Assembly (NCBI GenBank): GCA_029267445.1
Contig: JAJUIU010000029.1
Coordinates: 1 to 42,885 of the forward strand
Source of the DNA: Rhodospirillaceae bacterium
GTDB lineage: Bacteria; Pseudomonadota; Alphaproteobacteria; Azospirillales; Azospirillaceae
Length of the DNA: 42,885 nt
Direction: 5' to 3'
The notes under the pieces are model-generated. The model did no database searches, was not told the DNA's origin, and was given only the letters and a program-made list of their open reading frames with translations. Position 1 is the stretch's first letter, and the number at the start of each line of letters is the position of its first letter. Both the position numbers and the translations under genes were made by a program. Shown in pieces: positions 15,929 through 23,673 of this stretch.

Positions 15929-17407
15929 TCAATCTCCACCGGGCGGGTCGGACGCCAGCACCCAGGTGTCCTTCGACCCGCCGCCCTGGCTGGAGTTCAC
16001 GATCAGGGTCCCGCGCTTCAGCGCCACCCTGCTGAGCCCGCCCGGCAGCACCCAGGTGTCCTTGGCGGTGATGGCGAAGGGGCGCAGGTCCACATGCCGG
16101 GGCTCGATCGTGCCCTCCACCAGGGTGGGGCAGACCGACAGCGGCACCATGGGCTGGCTGATGTAGTTGGCCGGGTCGGCAAGCAGCTTCTGCCGGCAGA
16201 CCTCGAGCTCCGCGGCACTCGCCCGCGGGCCGATGGTGATGCCGTATCCGCCGGCCTCGCCCACCGGCTTCACCACCAGCTTGTCCAGGTTGTCCAGCGT
16301 GTATTTCAGGCCCTCGGCCTCGCGGCAGATGTGGGTTTCCACGTTCGGGATGATCGGGTCCTGGTCCAGGTAGTATTTGATCATCCGGGGCACATAGGCG
16401 TAGACGGCCTTGTCGTCCGCCACACCCGTGCCGATCGCGTTGGCCAGCGCCACGTTGCCCTTGCGGTAGGACTCGAAGATGCCGGGCACGCCCAGCGCGC
16501 TCTCCGGATTGAAGGCCAGCGGGTCCAGGAAGTCGTCGCCGACGCGGCGGTAGATGCTGTCCACCCGCGACAGGCCGTTGGTCGTCTTCATGAAGACCTT
16601 GTCGTCGACGACGACGAGGTCGCGCCCTTCCACCAGTGGTACGCCCATCTCCCGGGCCAGGAAGATGTGTTCGAAATAGGCGGAGTTGTACGGACCGGGG
16701 GAGAGCAGGACGACCTGCGGCTCCTTCACATTGCCGGGGGCGATCTCGCACATCGCCTCCAGCAGCTTCACGCCGTAGTTCTCCACCGGCCTTATGTCCA
16801 CGTCGGACATCAGGTCCGGGAAGGCGCGCAGCATCATGTGGCGGTTCTCCACCACGTAGGACACGCCGGACGGCACCCGCCCGTTATCCTCCAGCACGCG
16901 GAACACGCCCGCGTCGTCGCGGACGAGGTCGACGCCCATGATGTGGATGTAGGTGCCGAACGGCACGTCGATCCCCACCATCTGCGGCCGGTAGTTCGGG
17001 TTGCCGAACACGAGGTCAGCCGGGACCACCCCGTCCTTGATGATCTTCTGGTCGTGGTAGACGTCCCACAGGAACAGGTTCAGGGCGGCCACGCGCTGCT
17101 GCACCCCGGCCTCAAGCTGCGCCCACTCCCTGGCGGAGATCACGCGGGGGATGACATCGAAGGGCAGGATGCGGTCGATCGCCTTGGCGTCCGAATAGAC
17201 GAGGAAGGTGATGCCCAGGTTGTAGAGCTCTCGTTCGGCGTCCTGCGCCCGGCGCCTCAGGTCGGCGAAGTCGAGGGCGGCCAGCCTGCGCCGGATCGCC
17301 TCCGTGTGGGTCGCCGGGATGTCGCGGCTTCCGAACAGCTCATCGTAGAAGCCGTTCTGATCGTAAGCGGCGAGGAGCATTCCAACGCCGCTGCCCAGAG
17401 AGTCCAC
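15929..17407 (-). CDS. circularly permuted ATP-grasp protein
   Basis: About 492 residues of the CP-ATP-grasp (DUF404/DUF407) family, predicted to form amide or peptide bonds with ATP hydrolysis; the substrate is unknown. Landmarks are LLAAYDQNGFYDELF near the start, VFRVLEDNGRVPSGVSYVVENR, LSPGPYNSAYFEH, KTTNGLSRVDSIYRR, LVVKPVGEAGGYGI (nucleotide-binding Lys and Gly loop) and VNSSQGGGSKDTWVL at the end. GTG 17407 follows GGGGGAGG by 4 bp and is preferred; ATG 17380 is the alternative. No transglutaminase or Anbu-type protease gene, frequent companions of this pair, is in the window. Confidence 0.87.
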   Translation of the reverse strand: MDSLGSGVGMLLAAYDQNGFYDELFGSRDIPATHTEAIRRRLAALDFADLRRRAQDAERELYNLGITFLVYSDAKAIDRILPFDVIPRVISAREWAQLEAGVQQRVAALNLFLWDVYHDQKIIKDGVVPADLVFGNPNYRPQMVGIDVPFGTYIHIMGVDLVRDDAGVFRVLEDNGRVPSGVSYVVENRHMMLRAFPDLMSDVDIRPVENYGVKLLEAMCEIAPGNVKEPQVVLLSPGPYNSAYFEHIFLAREMGVPLVEGRDLVVVDDKVFMKTTNGLSRVDSIYRRVGDDFLDPLAFNPESALGVPGIFESYRKGNVALANAIGTGVADDKAVYAYVPRMIKYYLDQDPIIPNVETHICREAEGLKYTLDNLDKLVVKPVGEAGGYGITIGPRASAAELEVCRQKLLADPANYISQPMVPLSVCPTLVEGTIEPRHVDLRPFAITAKDTWVLPGGLSRVALKRGTLIVNSSQGGGSKDTWVLASDPPGGD

Positions 17408-17575
17408 CAAGCCTCCCCCTTCCACGTCCACCGGCCGACCGATGCCACCGAATTCCCGGTGAATTCCGGGGTCATTTCGCGCCTGCGGAAAGTCTAGCAT
17501 GCCGATAGGGCTTGAACAGTCGATTCAAGCGCGGACTTTCACCGGACGGGGCGGACGAAAGAGTCGGAGGGAAAC

Positions 17576-18787
17576 CTAGCGCAGTTGCGCGCCCTGTCCC
17601 GGCACCGGAGAGGGGGCGGGGCCGTTGGCCGGAACCGGCGACGGGGCGGGTCCGGCGGGGACGGCGGCGGGGCCGCCGAAGGGCTGTTCGCGCAGGAGAA
17701 CGATGCTGACCCGCCGGTTGCGCGGTGAGCGCGGGTCCTCCGGGAACAGGTGGTCGCGGTCGGCGCGGCCCGTGACCTCCTCGATGCGGTTCTCGGGCAC
17801 CCCGGCCGCCATCAGGGCGCGCACGCTGGCGTTCGCGCGCTCCGTGGACAGGTCCCAGTTGGTCCGGCTGCTGCCGGCGGCGAAGGGCGTGCTGTCGGTG
17901 TGTCCGCTGACCGACAGCCGGTTGGGCAGCTTGCCCACCGCCTGCGCCACCAGGGCCATCAGCTGGGCCGTGGCGGGAAACATCTGGGCGCTGCCGCTGG
18001 GGAACATGGAATAGCCTTCCTGGTCCACCAGCTGGATGCGCAGCCCCTCGCGCGTCTGGTCGATCATCAGGCTCTGCTGCAGGGACTGGAGTTCCGGCAC
18101 CTGCTGGATGGCTTGGCGGAGCTCAGCCTCGGCGCGCTGGAACTCCCGCTGCTCCAGTTTGCGCAGCTCCTCCTCCAGCTCCTCCTGCTCCTCCGCATCC
18201 AGGCGGCCATCGCCGTCCTTGTCGGCTTCGAAGCGGCCGCCGGACGCCATGGCGAGGCGGGCGAGCGCCTGGTCGACCTGCTCCTGGGTGACCTGCTTCA
18301 GCTCCTCCTGGTCGCCGACGCCGCCGATGCGGTCGCCGTCGCCGATGCCACCCATCTTCTCCTGGTCGGAATAGCCCAGCTTTTCCTTGTCGCCGTCGGG
18401 GCGGCCGCGGGCGCTGTACTTGAAGTCGTCGACCTGCTCCTCCGCGTTCGCGGCGGCGGGCAGGCTGGGGACCGGCACGGTGAGCTGGGGCGGGGAGTTC
18501 TGGTTGATCTGGGCGCCGTCGACCGTGATGGTCCGGCCGCCCAGCACGCCACCCGCACCGCTGGCCTGCTTCGACGGGCTGGCCGGACTGAAGTAATCGG
18601 CGATGCCCATCTTCTGTTCGGAGGTGGTGACGTTCAACAGCCAGAGCAGCAGGAAGAACGCCATCATGGCCGTCACGAAATCGGCATAGGCGACCTTCCA
18701 GGCGCCGCCGTGATGGCCTTCGCCGCCCTTCTTGATCTTCTTGATGATGATGGGGGCCTGATTGCCCCCGCCGCCGCCGCCTGCCAC
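17576..18787 (-). CDS. motB: MotB-like flagellar stator protein with inserted EF-hand loop
   Basis: MotB anchors the ion-channel stator to peptidoglycan. The 403-residue protein (E. coli has 308) has GGAWKVAYADFVTAMMAFFLLLWLL at 27-51, with ion-binding Asp36, and a C-terminal OmpA-like domain (SGHTDSTPF, SSRTNWDLSTERANA, NRRVSIVLLRE). Between them is an insert of about 100 residues with a Gly/Asp-rich stretch and a canonical 12-residue EF-hand loop, DKDGDGRLDAEE (189-200), running into an acidic coiled-coil helix. A Pro-rich tail ends the protein. GTG 18787 is preferred because it gives the family-typical start MAGGGGGGNQAPIIIKKIKKG. No motA or other flagellar gene is adjacent. Confidence 0.88.
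   Translation of the reverse strand: MAGGGGGGNQAPIIIKKIKKGGEGHHGGAWKVAYADFVTAMMAFFLLLWLLNVTTSEQKMGIADYFSPASPSKQASGAGGVLGGRTITVDGAQINQNSPPQLTVPVPSLPAAANAEEQVDDFKYSARGRPDGDKEKLGYSDQEKMGGIGDGDRIGGVGDQEELKQVTQEQVDQALARLAMASGGRFEADKDGDGRLDAEEQEELEEELRKLEQREFQRAEAELRQAIQQVPELQSLQQSLMIDQTREGLRIQLVDQEGYSMFPSGSAQMFPATAQLMALVAQAVGKLPNRLSVSGHTDSTPFAAGSSRTNWDLSTERANASVRALMAAGVPENRIEEVTGRADRDHLFPEDPRSPRNRRVSIVLLREQPFGGPAAVPAGPAPSPVPANGPAPSPVPGQGAQLR
18188..18223 (-). other. EF-hand calcium-binding loop within motB
   Basis: These 36 bases encode Asp-Lys-Asp-Gly-Asp-Gly-Arg-Leu-Asp-Ala-Glu-Glu. Acidic residues occupy loop positions 1, 3, 5, 9 and 12, Gly position 6 and a hydrophobic residue position 8, which is the full canonical EF-hand pattern. 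The following residues form a strongly acidic helix. Only one loop is evident. Confidence 0.8.
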
Positions 18788-18935
18788 GGAGTTTTTCCGC
18801 CCGGTTTCGTCGCGCGGAAGTGTAGCGTTCGCGGCCCGTTCACAAAAGGGATTAATCACGGCGGTGCGGCATCTTGCGCCAGCTTCGCCGGTCGGCTAGT
18901 CCCAGGGGTCCCGTGGCCAGGAGCGAAGCGCCCCC

Positions 18936-19430
18936 GTGTCCCCCGATGCCCCGTTCGATTCCCGCGCCTTCCGCGACGCCCTCGGCTGCTTCGCCACTGG
19001 GGTCTGCGTGGCCGCGACCCGCGACCGGACCGGGGCGCCGGTGGGCGTCACCGTCAACTCCTTCACCTCGGTGTCGCTGGACCCGCCGCTGGTGCTGTTC
19101 TGCCTGGATCGGGCGGCGGAAAGCCTGCAGGCCTTCCTGGACTCGGAGTCCTTCACCGTCACCATGCTGGCGGAGGATCAGCGGGAGGTGTCGTCGAACT
19201 TCGCCCTGCGCCCCACGGCGGAGCGGTGGGACGGCGTGAGTACGGCGGCGCTCGTCTCCGGCAGCCCGGTCATCCGGGGCGGATTGGCGGCGCTGGACTG
19301 CGCCCGGCACGCCGTGCATGACGGCGGTGACCATGTGATCCTGGTCGGCCGGGTGCTGTCCATCCAAAGCCGCGCCGACGGCCGCCCGCTGCTCTACTTC
19401 AGGGGCGCCTACGGGGCCCTGGGTGGCTAA
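18936..19430 (+). CDS. flavin reductase-like FMN-binding protein
   Basis: 164 residues of the short-chain flavin reductase family (HpaC/NTA reductase component type), which reduces free FMN or FAD with NAD(P)H for a partner monooxygenase. The sequence shows FRDALGCFATGVCVAATR, then GVTVNSFTSVSLDPPLVLFCLDR and ESFTVTMLAEDQREVSSNFA, ending in PLLYFRGAYGAL. The start is GTG 18936; the Shine-Dalgarno is weak. No oxygenase partner is nearby, so the specific role is open. Its stop codon overlaps that of the convergent acylase gene. Confidence 0.87.
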   Translation: MSPDAPFDSRAFRDALGCFATGVCVAATRDRTGAPVGVTVNSFTSVSLDPPLVLFCLDRAAESLQAFLDSESFTVTMLAEDQREVSSNFALRPTAERWDGVSTAALVSGSPVIRGGLAALDCARHAVHDGGDHVILVGRVLSIQSRADGRPLLYFRGAYGALGG

Positions 19431-21808
19431 GGCCGGAAGGTTGTCACACCGCCGCCCCGCCGCATCAGCTCTTCGCGACCGCCCGTCAGCCGCACATGGG
19501 CGCCCGCTGCCCAGATTGGCGTCAACGTGTCGAACAGGTCCGACAGCGGGTCGCCGGACGGTCCGCCCAGCGCGATGAACCGGCTGTTCCCCAGATCGGC
19601 GAAGTCATAGATGGCGCGATAGACGGCCCCGTGGTTATGCGCGAACGGGGTCTCGCCGCCGCGCCCCCAGCCGCCGGCCCGGTTCACCGTGTAGAACCCG
19701 CCATCCGTCGCGAACCGGTTGGAAAACCACCAGTTCAAGACCGGTACGCGGGCAAGCAGGGCGTGCCCCGTCTCCACCTGGTGCGCCTCGCCCCAGCGCC
19801 AGTAGTAGAGATGCGGGCCGAACCGCTCCTCCAGCGTGTCCAGCGTCGTCGCCAGCGCCCGGCCGACCATGGCCTCGCAGGTCTCGACCTCCGGCGTGCC
19901 CGTGTCGTCGCACCAGATCGGCCGATTCCGGATCAGGTGCAGCAGCAGCCGGGCGTCCAGCCCGTCCTCGAACAGCGGCCCCAGCTCGTCCCGCAGGATC
20001 GCCCGTCGCAGCTCCATCATCCACCATTCCACGATCAACGGCTCCGGCCGATCAGCCCGCATCGCGCCGTTCCACACGCGGAGCTGGCCCAGCGCGTCCG
20101 CCTCCAGCGACGACGCCGGCTGCCGTTCGGTCAGCAGAGGCAGCATCTCCAGGGCGGCGAGGGACAGGATGTCGGCCAGATGCGCCTCCTGCCGCTCCAC
20201 CGTCTCCGCCTCGCCCAGCAGGTCGGCGATCCGGGCCGCGCGCCAGGGCTCGGCGAAGTCGCGGCCGATGAACTGGGGAAAGTCTGTCCCGGCCACCCGG
20301 TTGTTGGCGTTGATGACGGCACCGGACGGCGGATCGATCCGCTGCGGCAGCCCGTCGAACGGGATGAACCCCGTCCAGCGGGCCGTGCCGGTCGCCCCGT
20401 CCGCAGGCAGCGCCCCGTCGAAGCCCTCGCGCACGGGAATCCGGCCCGCCGAGACGAAGCCGATGGACCCAGCCGTGTCCGCCAGGGCGATGTTCTGGTG
20501 CGGCGCGTGATAGGCCCGCAGCGCCTCCAGCGCTTCCGTCAGGGTCCGCGCCCGGTTCAGCGCCCAGGTCGCGCCCACGTTGCTGTCCGCCACCCCCAGC
20601 GGGGCGGATGCCAGGGCGACCACCCGGCCCGCACCGGCTGCCTCCCGCGCGGCCCCGTTCACGTCGGAGATCACGGGGCCGTGCCGGGTCGCCCGCACGA
20701 CATGCTCCACCGCATCGCCGAACCGCACCCGGATCGTCTCCGTCCGCGTCTCGAAGGGACGCGGGCCGTCCTCGGTCAGGTAGCGGGCGGGATCGGCCGG
20801 ATCGACCGTCTCGACGAACAGGTCCTCCGTGTCGGAATAGGGGGTTGTGAAGCCCCAGGCCACATGGCCGTTGTGGCCCATGATCATGAACGGCACGCCC
20901 GGCGCGAAGGCGCCGGCAAGGGTCAGCTCCGGTGTGACGATCCGGGCGAGGTACCATTGGCTCGGCACCTGGATGTTCAGGTGCGGGTCGTTCACCAGGA
21001 TCGGCTTGCCGGTCGCCGTGCGGCTGCCGGAAAGGGCCCACCAGTTGCTCGCCGCCGCGTCGGGCAACAGGCCGGTCAGCGACGCCGCGAACCGTACCCA
21101 GTCCACCCCCGCCGCCAGCGTCACGGGGGAACCCGGCGGGTCCTCCGGGTACAGGTCGTTCAGCCGCTCCGGCCCCAGCCGCTCCAGCAGTGCCGCGCGC
21201 TCCAGCTCGCCCCGCCAGGACCCGCCCAGCAGCGACATCAGCTTGCCGTAGACCAGGCTGTCCGCCGCCCGCCAGGGCTCCGGCGTGTGCAGCAGCAGCT
21301 GGAACTCCACGGGCAGCGGCCCCTCCCGGTTCTCCAGCCAGGCATTCACGCCCTCCGTGTAGGCGTCCACGGCGGCGCGGGCACCCTCCGGCAGCTCGGC
21401 GTAGGACGCCTCCGCCTGGGCGTACAGGCCCAGCGTGCGCATGAACCGGTCCAGCGGCAGGGCGAAGGACCCAACGATCTCGGCGGCCCGGCCGGCGCCG
21501 ATCCGGCGCTGCGCCTCCATCTGCGCCAGCCGGTCCGCCGCGTGCAGCCATCCCAGCGCCCGGTAGGCGTCCAGTTCGTTCGCGGCGAAGATGTGTGGCA
21601 GCCCGTGCTCGTCGCGCACCACCTCCACCGGGGCGGACAGGCCCGCGACGCGCATCTCGGCTGGCGTCTCCGGCTGTGCGACGCGCAGATACAGGAACAG
21701 CAGCGCCAGCCCGACGGCGGGCAGCACCACACCGACCAGCAGCAGGCCGCCCAGCAGCCATCCGGCGATCTTCAGGAACAGGCGCATCCGGGACCCGCCA
21801 CCATCCAT
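19427..21808 (-). CDS. penicillin acylase family Ntn hydrolase
   Basis: A 793-residue protein with an N-terminal membrane segment (about 9-42), so periplasmic and membrane-tethered. The nucleophile is Ser254 in AAASNWWALSGSRTATGKP; autocleavage before it should release alpha and beta chains, and the segment before it is the expected spacer. LVNDPHL, MGHNGHVAWGFT and the Asn of NANNRVAG fit the Ntn-hydrolase active site. Family members cleave beta-lactams, N-acyl-homoserine lactones or other acyl amides; the substrate cannot be read here. ATG 21787 is an alternative start. Upstream is the aldehyde dehydrogenase gene on the same strand, 57 bp away. Confidence 0.88.
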   Translation of the reverse strand: MDGGGSRMRLFLKIAGWLLGGLLLVGVVLPAVGLALLFLYLRVAQPETPAEMRVAGLSAPVEVVRDEHGLPHIFAANELDAYRALGWLHAADRLAQMEAQRRIGAGRAAEIVGSFALPLDRFMRTLGLYAQAEASYAELPEGARAAVDAYTEGVNAWLENREGPLPVEFQLLLHTPEPWRAADSLVYGKLMSLLGGSWRGELERAALLERLGPERLNDLYPEDPPGSPVTLAAGVDWVRFAASLTGLLPDAAASNWWALSGSRTATGKPILVNDPHLNIQVPSQWYLARIVTPELTLAGAFAPGVPFMIMGHNGHVAWGFTTPYSDTEDLFVETVDPADPARYLTEDGPRPFETRTETIRVRFGDAVEHVVRATRHGPVISDVNGAAREAAGAGRVVALASAPLGVADSNVGATWALNRARTLTEALEALRAYHAPHQNIALADTAGSIGFVSAGRIPVREGFDGALPADGATGTARWTGFIPFDGLPQRIDPPSGAVINANNRVAGTDFPQFIGRDFAEPWRAARIADLLGEAETVERQEAHLADILSLAALEMLPLLTERQPASSLEADALGQLRVWNGAMRADRPEPLIVEWWMMELRRAILRDELGPLFEDGLDARLLLHLIRNRPIWCDDTGTPEVETCEAMVGRALATTLDTLEERFGPHLYYWRWGEAHQVETGHALLARVPVLNWWFSNRFATDGGFYTVNRAGGWGRGGETPFAHNHGAVYRAIYDFADLGNSRFIALGGPSGDPLSDLFDTLTPIWAAGAHVRLTGGREELMRRGGGVTTFRP

Positions 21809-21865
21809 TGCCTTGTCCGGGCCAGAGATGGTGGCGGTTCGCCGAAAGTCAGCGGGTCGGCCGCG

Positions 21866-23365
21866 TCAGGCCATGTTGATGATGGCGGACTTCTTGTGCG
21901 TGAAATGCTCCAGCATGGCCTCCAGGCTCGCCTCCTTGCCAAGACCGGACGCCTTGATGCCGCCGTAGCTGATGTTGGGCTGCACCACCATGTTCTGGTT
22001 CACCTGCACCAGCCCCGCTTCCAGCCGGTGGATGGCGTCCATGGCGATCTTCAGGTCGCGGGTCCAGATCGTGGCGGCCAGGCCGTACTCCGTGTCGTTC
22101 GCCTGGGCGATCACGTCCTCGTAGTCGGTGAACCGGATGACGCAGGTCACCGGCCCGAAAATCTCCTCCCGCGCGAGGCGGCTGTCGTTGGTCAGGCCGG
22201 TGAAGATCACGGGCTGCACGAACAGCCCCTTCGCCAGCGACGGGTCGTCGGGCAGGCGGGAGCAGACATGGGCGGTCGCACCCGAGGTCTCCCGGCCCAG
22301 GCGGATGTAATCCTGGACGCGTGTGAACTGCGCGCAGGACACGATGGCCCCGATGTCCGTCTTCTCGTCCATCGGGTCGCCCATGACCATGGCGTCCACC
22401 TTGGCCTTCAGTTTTGCGACGAAGGCGTCGTGGACGCTGTCATGCACGAAGATGCGGCTCGCCGCCGTGCAGCTCTGGCCCTGGCGGGTGAAGCGCATGC
22501 CGACCACGGCCCCGTCCACCGCCTTGTCCAGCTCCGCATCGCCCATGACGATCATCGGCGACTTGCCGCCCAGCTCCAGCGTCACCGGGATCAGCTTCTC
22601 CGCCGCCGTCTTGTAGACGATCTTCCCCGTTTCCACCGATCCGGTGAACGTGACCTTGCCCACCTTCGGATGGGCCACCAGCGGCGCGCCGCATTCCGGG
22701 CCATAGCCGGACAGCATGTTGAACAGGCCCGGAGGCAGGATCTGGCTCAGGATCTGGCAGACGCGCAGCACCGTGAACGGCGCCTCCTCGGCCGACTTCA
22801 CCACCACGGCGTTGCCCGCCACCAGGGCCGGCGCGATCTTCAGCGCCATCAGCAGCAGCGGCACGTTCCACGGGATGATGGCGCCGACCACGCCGATCGG
22901 CTCCCGGAAGGTGAAGTTCAGCGTGGTGGGCAGCAGGGGTACGGTCTCGCCCTTCAGCTCCGGCGCCAGCCCGCCGTAATAGACGAAGCTGTCGGACAGC
23001 ACCCCGGCCTCGATCCGGCTTTCGGTGCGCAGCGCCTTGCCCGTCTCCAGCGTGATCAGGCGGGCCAGCTCCTCCACATGGTCCTGCAGCACCCGGCCGC
23101 ATTCGGCCACCAGCTTACCGCGCTGGCGGGCGGGGACCCTGGCCCAGGCCTTCTGCGCCTCGGCGGCGGCCGTCACGGCCGCTTCCACGTCCGCCGCCTC
23201 GCCGAAGGCCGCCTGGCCGATCACGTCGCCCTTGGCCGGGTTCACGACGTCGAAGGTGCGGCCCGACCGGGCGGGCACCAGCCGGCCGCCGATCAACAGC
23301 TTGCCGGACAGCTCGCGGGCGAGGGCATGGGGGTCGAGGACCGGCTGCAGTCGCGCATCGGCCAT
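21866..23365 (-). CDS. NAD(P)-dependent aldehyde dehydrogenase
   Basis: The 499-residue product oxidises an aldehyde to its acid in the cytoplasm. Signature elements are IGVVGAIIPWNVPLLL, the cofactor-loop stretch VTFTGSVETGK, general base Glu in LELGGKSPMIV, and nucleophile Cys in RQGQSCTAASR. The end (PNISYGGIKASGLGKEASLEAML) resembles the betaine/phenylacetaldehyde group. ATG 23365 has GGGAGA upstream; open frame before it is leader. It is divergent from the ornithine decarboxylase gene, so a role in polyamine-derived aldehyde oxidation is conceivable but only inferred. Confidence 0.9.
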   Translation of the reverse strand: MADARLQPVLDPHALARELSGKLLIGGRLVPARSGRTFDVVNPAKGDVIGQAAFGEAADVEAAVTAAAEAQKAWARVPARQRGKLVAECGRVLQDHVEELARLITLETGKALRTESRIEAGVLSDSFVYYGGLAPELKGETVPLLPTTLNFTFREPIGVVGAIIPWNVPLLLMALKIAPALVAGNAVVVKSAEEAPFTVLRVCQILSQILPPGLFNMLSGYGPECGAPLVAHPKVGKVTFTGSVETGKIVYKTAAEKLIPVTLELGGKSPMIVMGDAELDKAVDGAVVGMRFTRQGQSCTAASRIFVHDSVHDAFVAKLKAKVDAMVMGDPMDEKTDIGAIVSCAQFTRVQDYIRLGRETSGATAHVCSRLPDDPSLAKGLFVQPVIFTGLTNDSRLAREEIFGPVTCVIRFTDYEDVIAQANDTEYGLAATIWTRDLKIAMDAIHRLEAGLVQVNQNMVVQPNISYGGIKASGLGKEASLEAMLEHFTHKKSAIINMA

Positions 23366-23673
23366 GGCGTTTCTCCCGGAATCTTGTCGTTCGGGCGGGA
23401 TGGTTCCCGCCCCTTGCGGCTGGCCTTGTAGCAAACGGCATCCGCGCGGCAAACCCCGCCAAGGGCGGGACAGATGGGCGATTCGGCATGCCGGGGCAGG
23501 GGGGGCGCGCCGCCTTAACGAAATTTCCCGTCCCCGCCCGTGCGCTTTCGAAATCGGGGGTCGGAAAAATGCTGGACCGGCCCCCGTTGCTTTTTTCCCC
23601 AGGCCCTTCCGCGCGGCGGAATCCCAGGGCATTTCTGATGTTCCAGGGCGGTCGCGGCGGGCGGAGGATGGAC
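23366..23673 (+). promoter_or_regulatory. long leader of the ornithine decarboxylase gene (possible speF-type element)
   Basis: This 308-bp divergent gap has no convincing gene. Towards the decarboxylase it holds a terminator-like hairpin (23556-23585), a T6 run (23591-23596), a second perfect hairpin TTCCGC-GCG-GCGGAA (23607-23621), and a small palindrome TTTCGAAA (23547-23554). Alphaproteobacterial ornithine decarboxylase genes are known to carry a structured leader, the speF motif, and this is the expected place for it. I cannot confirm the motif by eye. A frame in phase with the gene stays open from 23488 but lacks protein character. Confidence 0.45.
23556..23596 (+). terminator. attenuator-like hairpin plus T-run before the decarboxylase start
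   Basis: GGGGGTCGG (23556-23564) pairs with CCGGCCCCC (23577-23585), giving nine pairs including one G-T, with a 12-base loop. GTTGC and six T follow. The element lies 88 bp upstream of the start, so termination here would prevent expression, consistent with attenuation. The five bases between stem and T-run weaken it as a classical terminator. Confidence 0.5.

Noticed and set aside
18319-18345. Possible second EF-hand in MotB (GDGDRIGG region)
   Set aside because: The spacing of acids does not fit a 12-residue loop and there is no flanking helix; only residues 189-200 qualify.
19496-23431. Very long open frame on the plus strand (1311 codons)
   Set aside because: It runs antisense to the acylase and aldehyde dehydrogenase genes, whose motifs are clear. 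The translation is Arg/His/Gln-rich low-complexity, typical of antisense frames in GC-rich DNA.
23488-23673. Extended N terminus for the ornithine decarboxylase
   Set aside because: The in-frame extension would translate through the attenuator-like hairpin, has no homologous look, and the GGAGG spacing supports ATG 23674.
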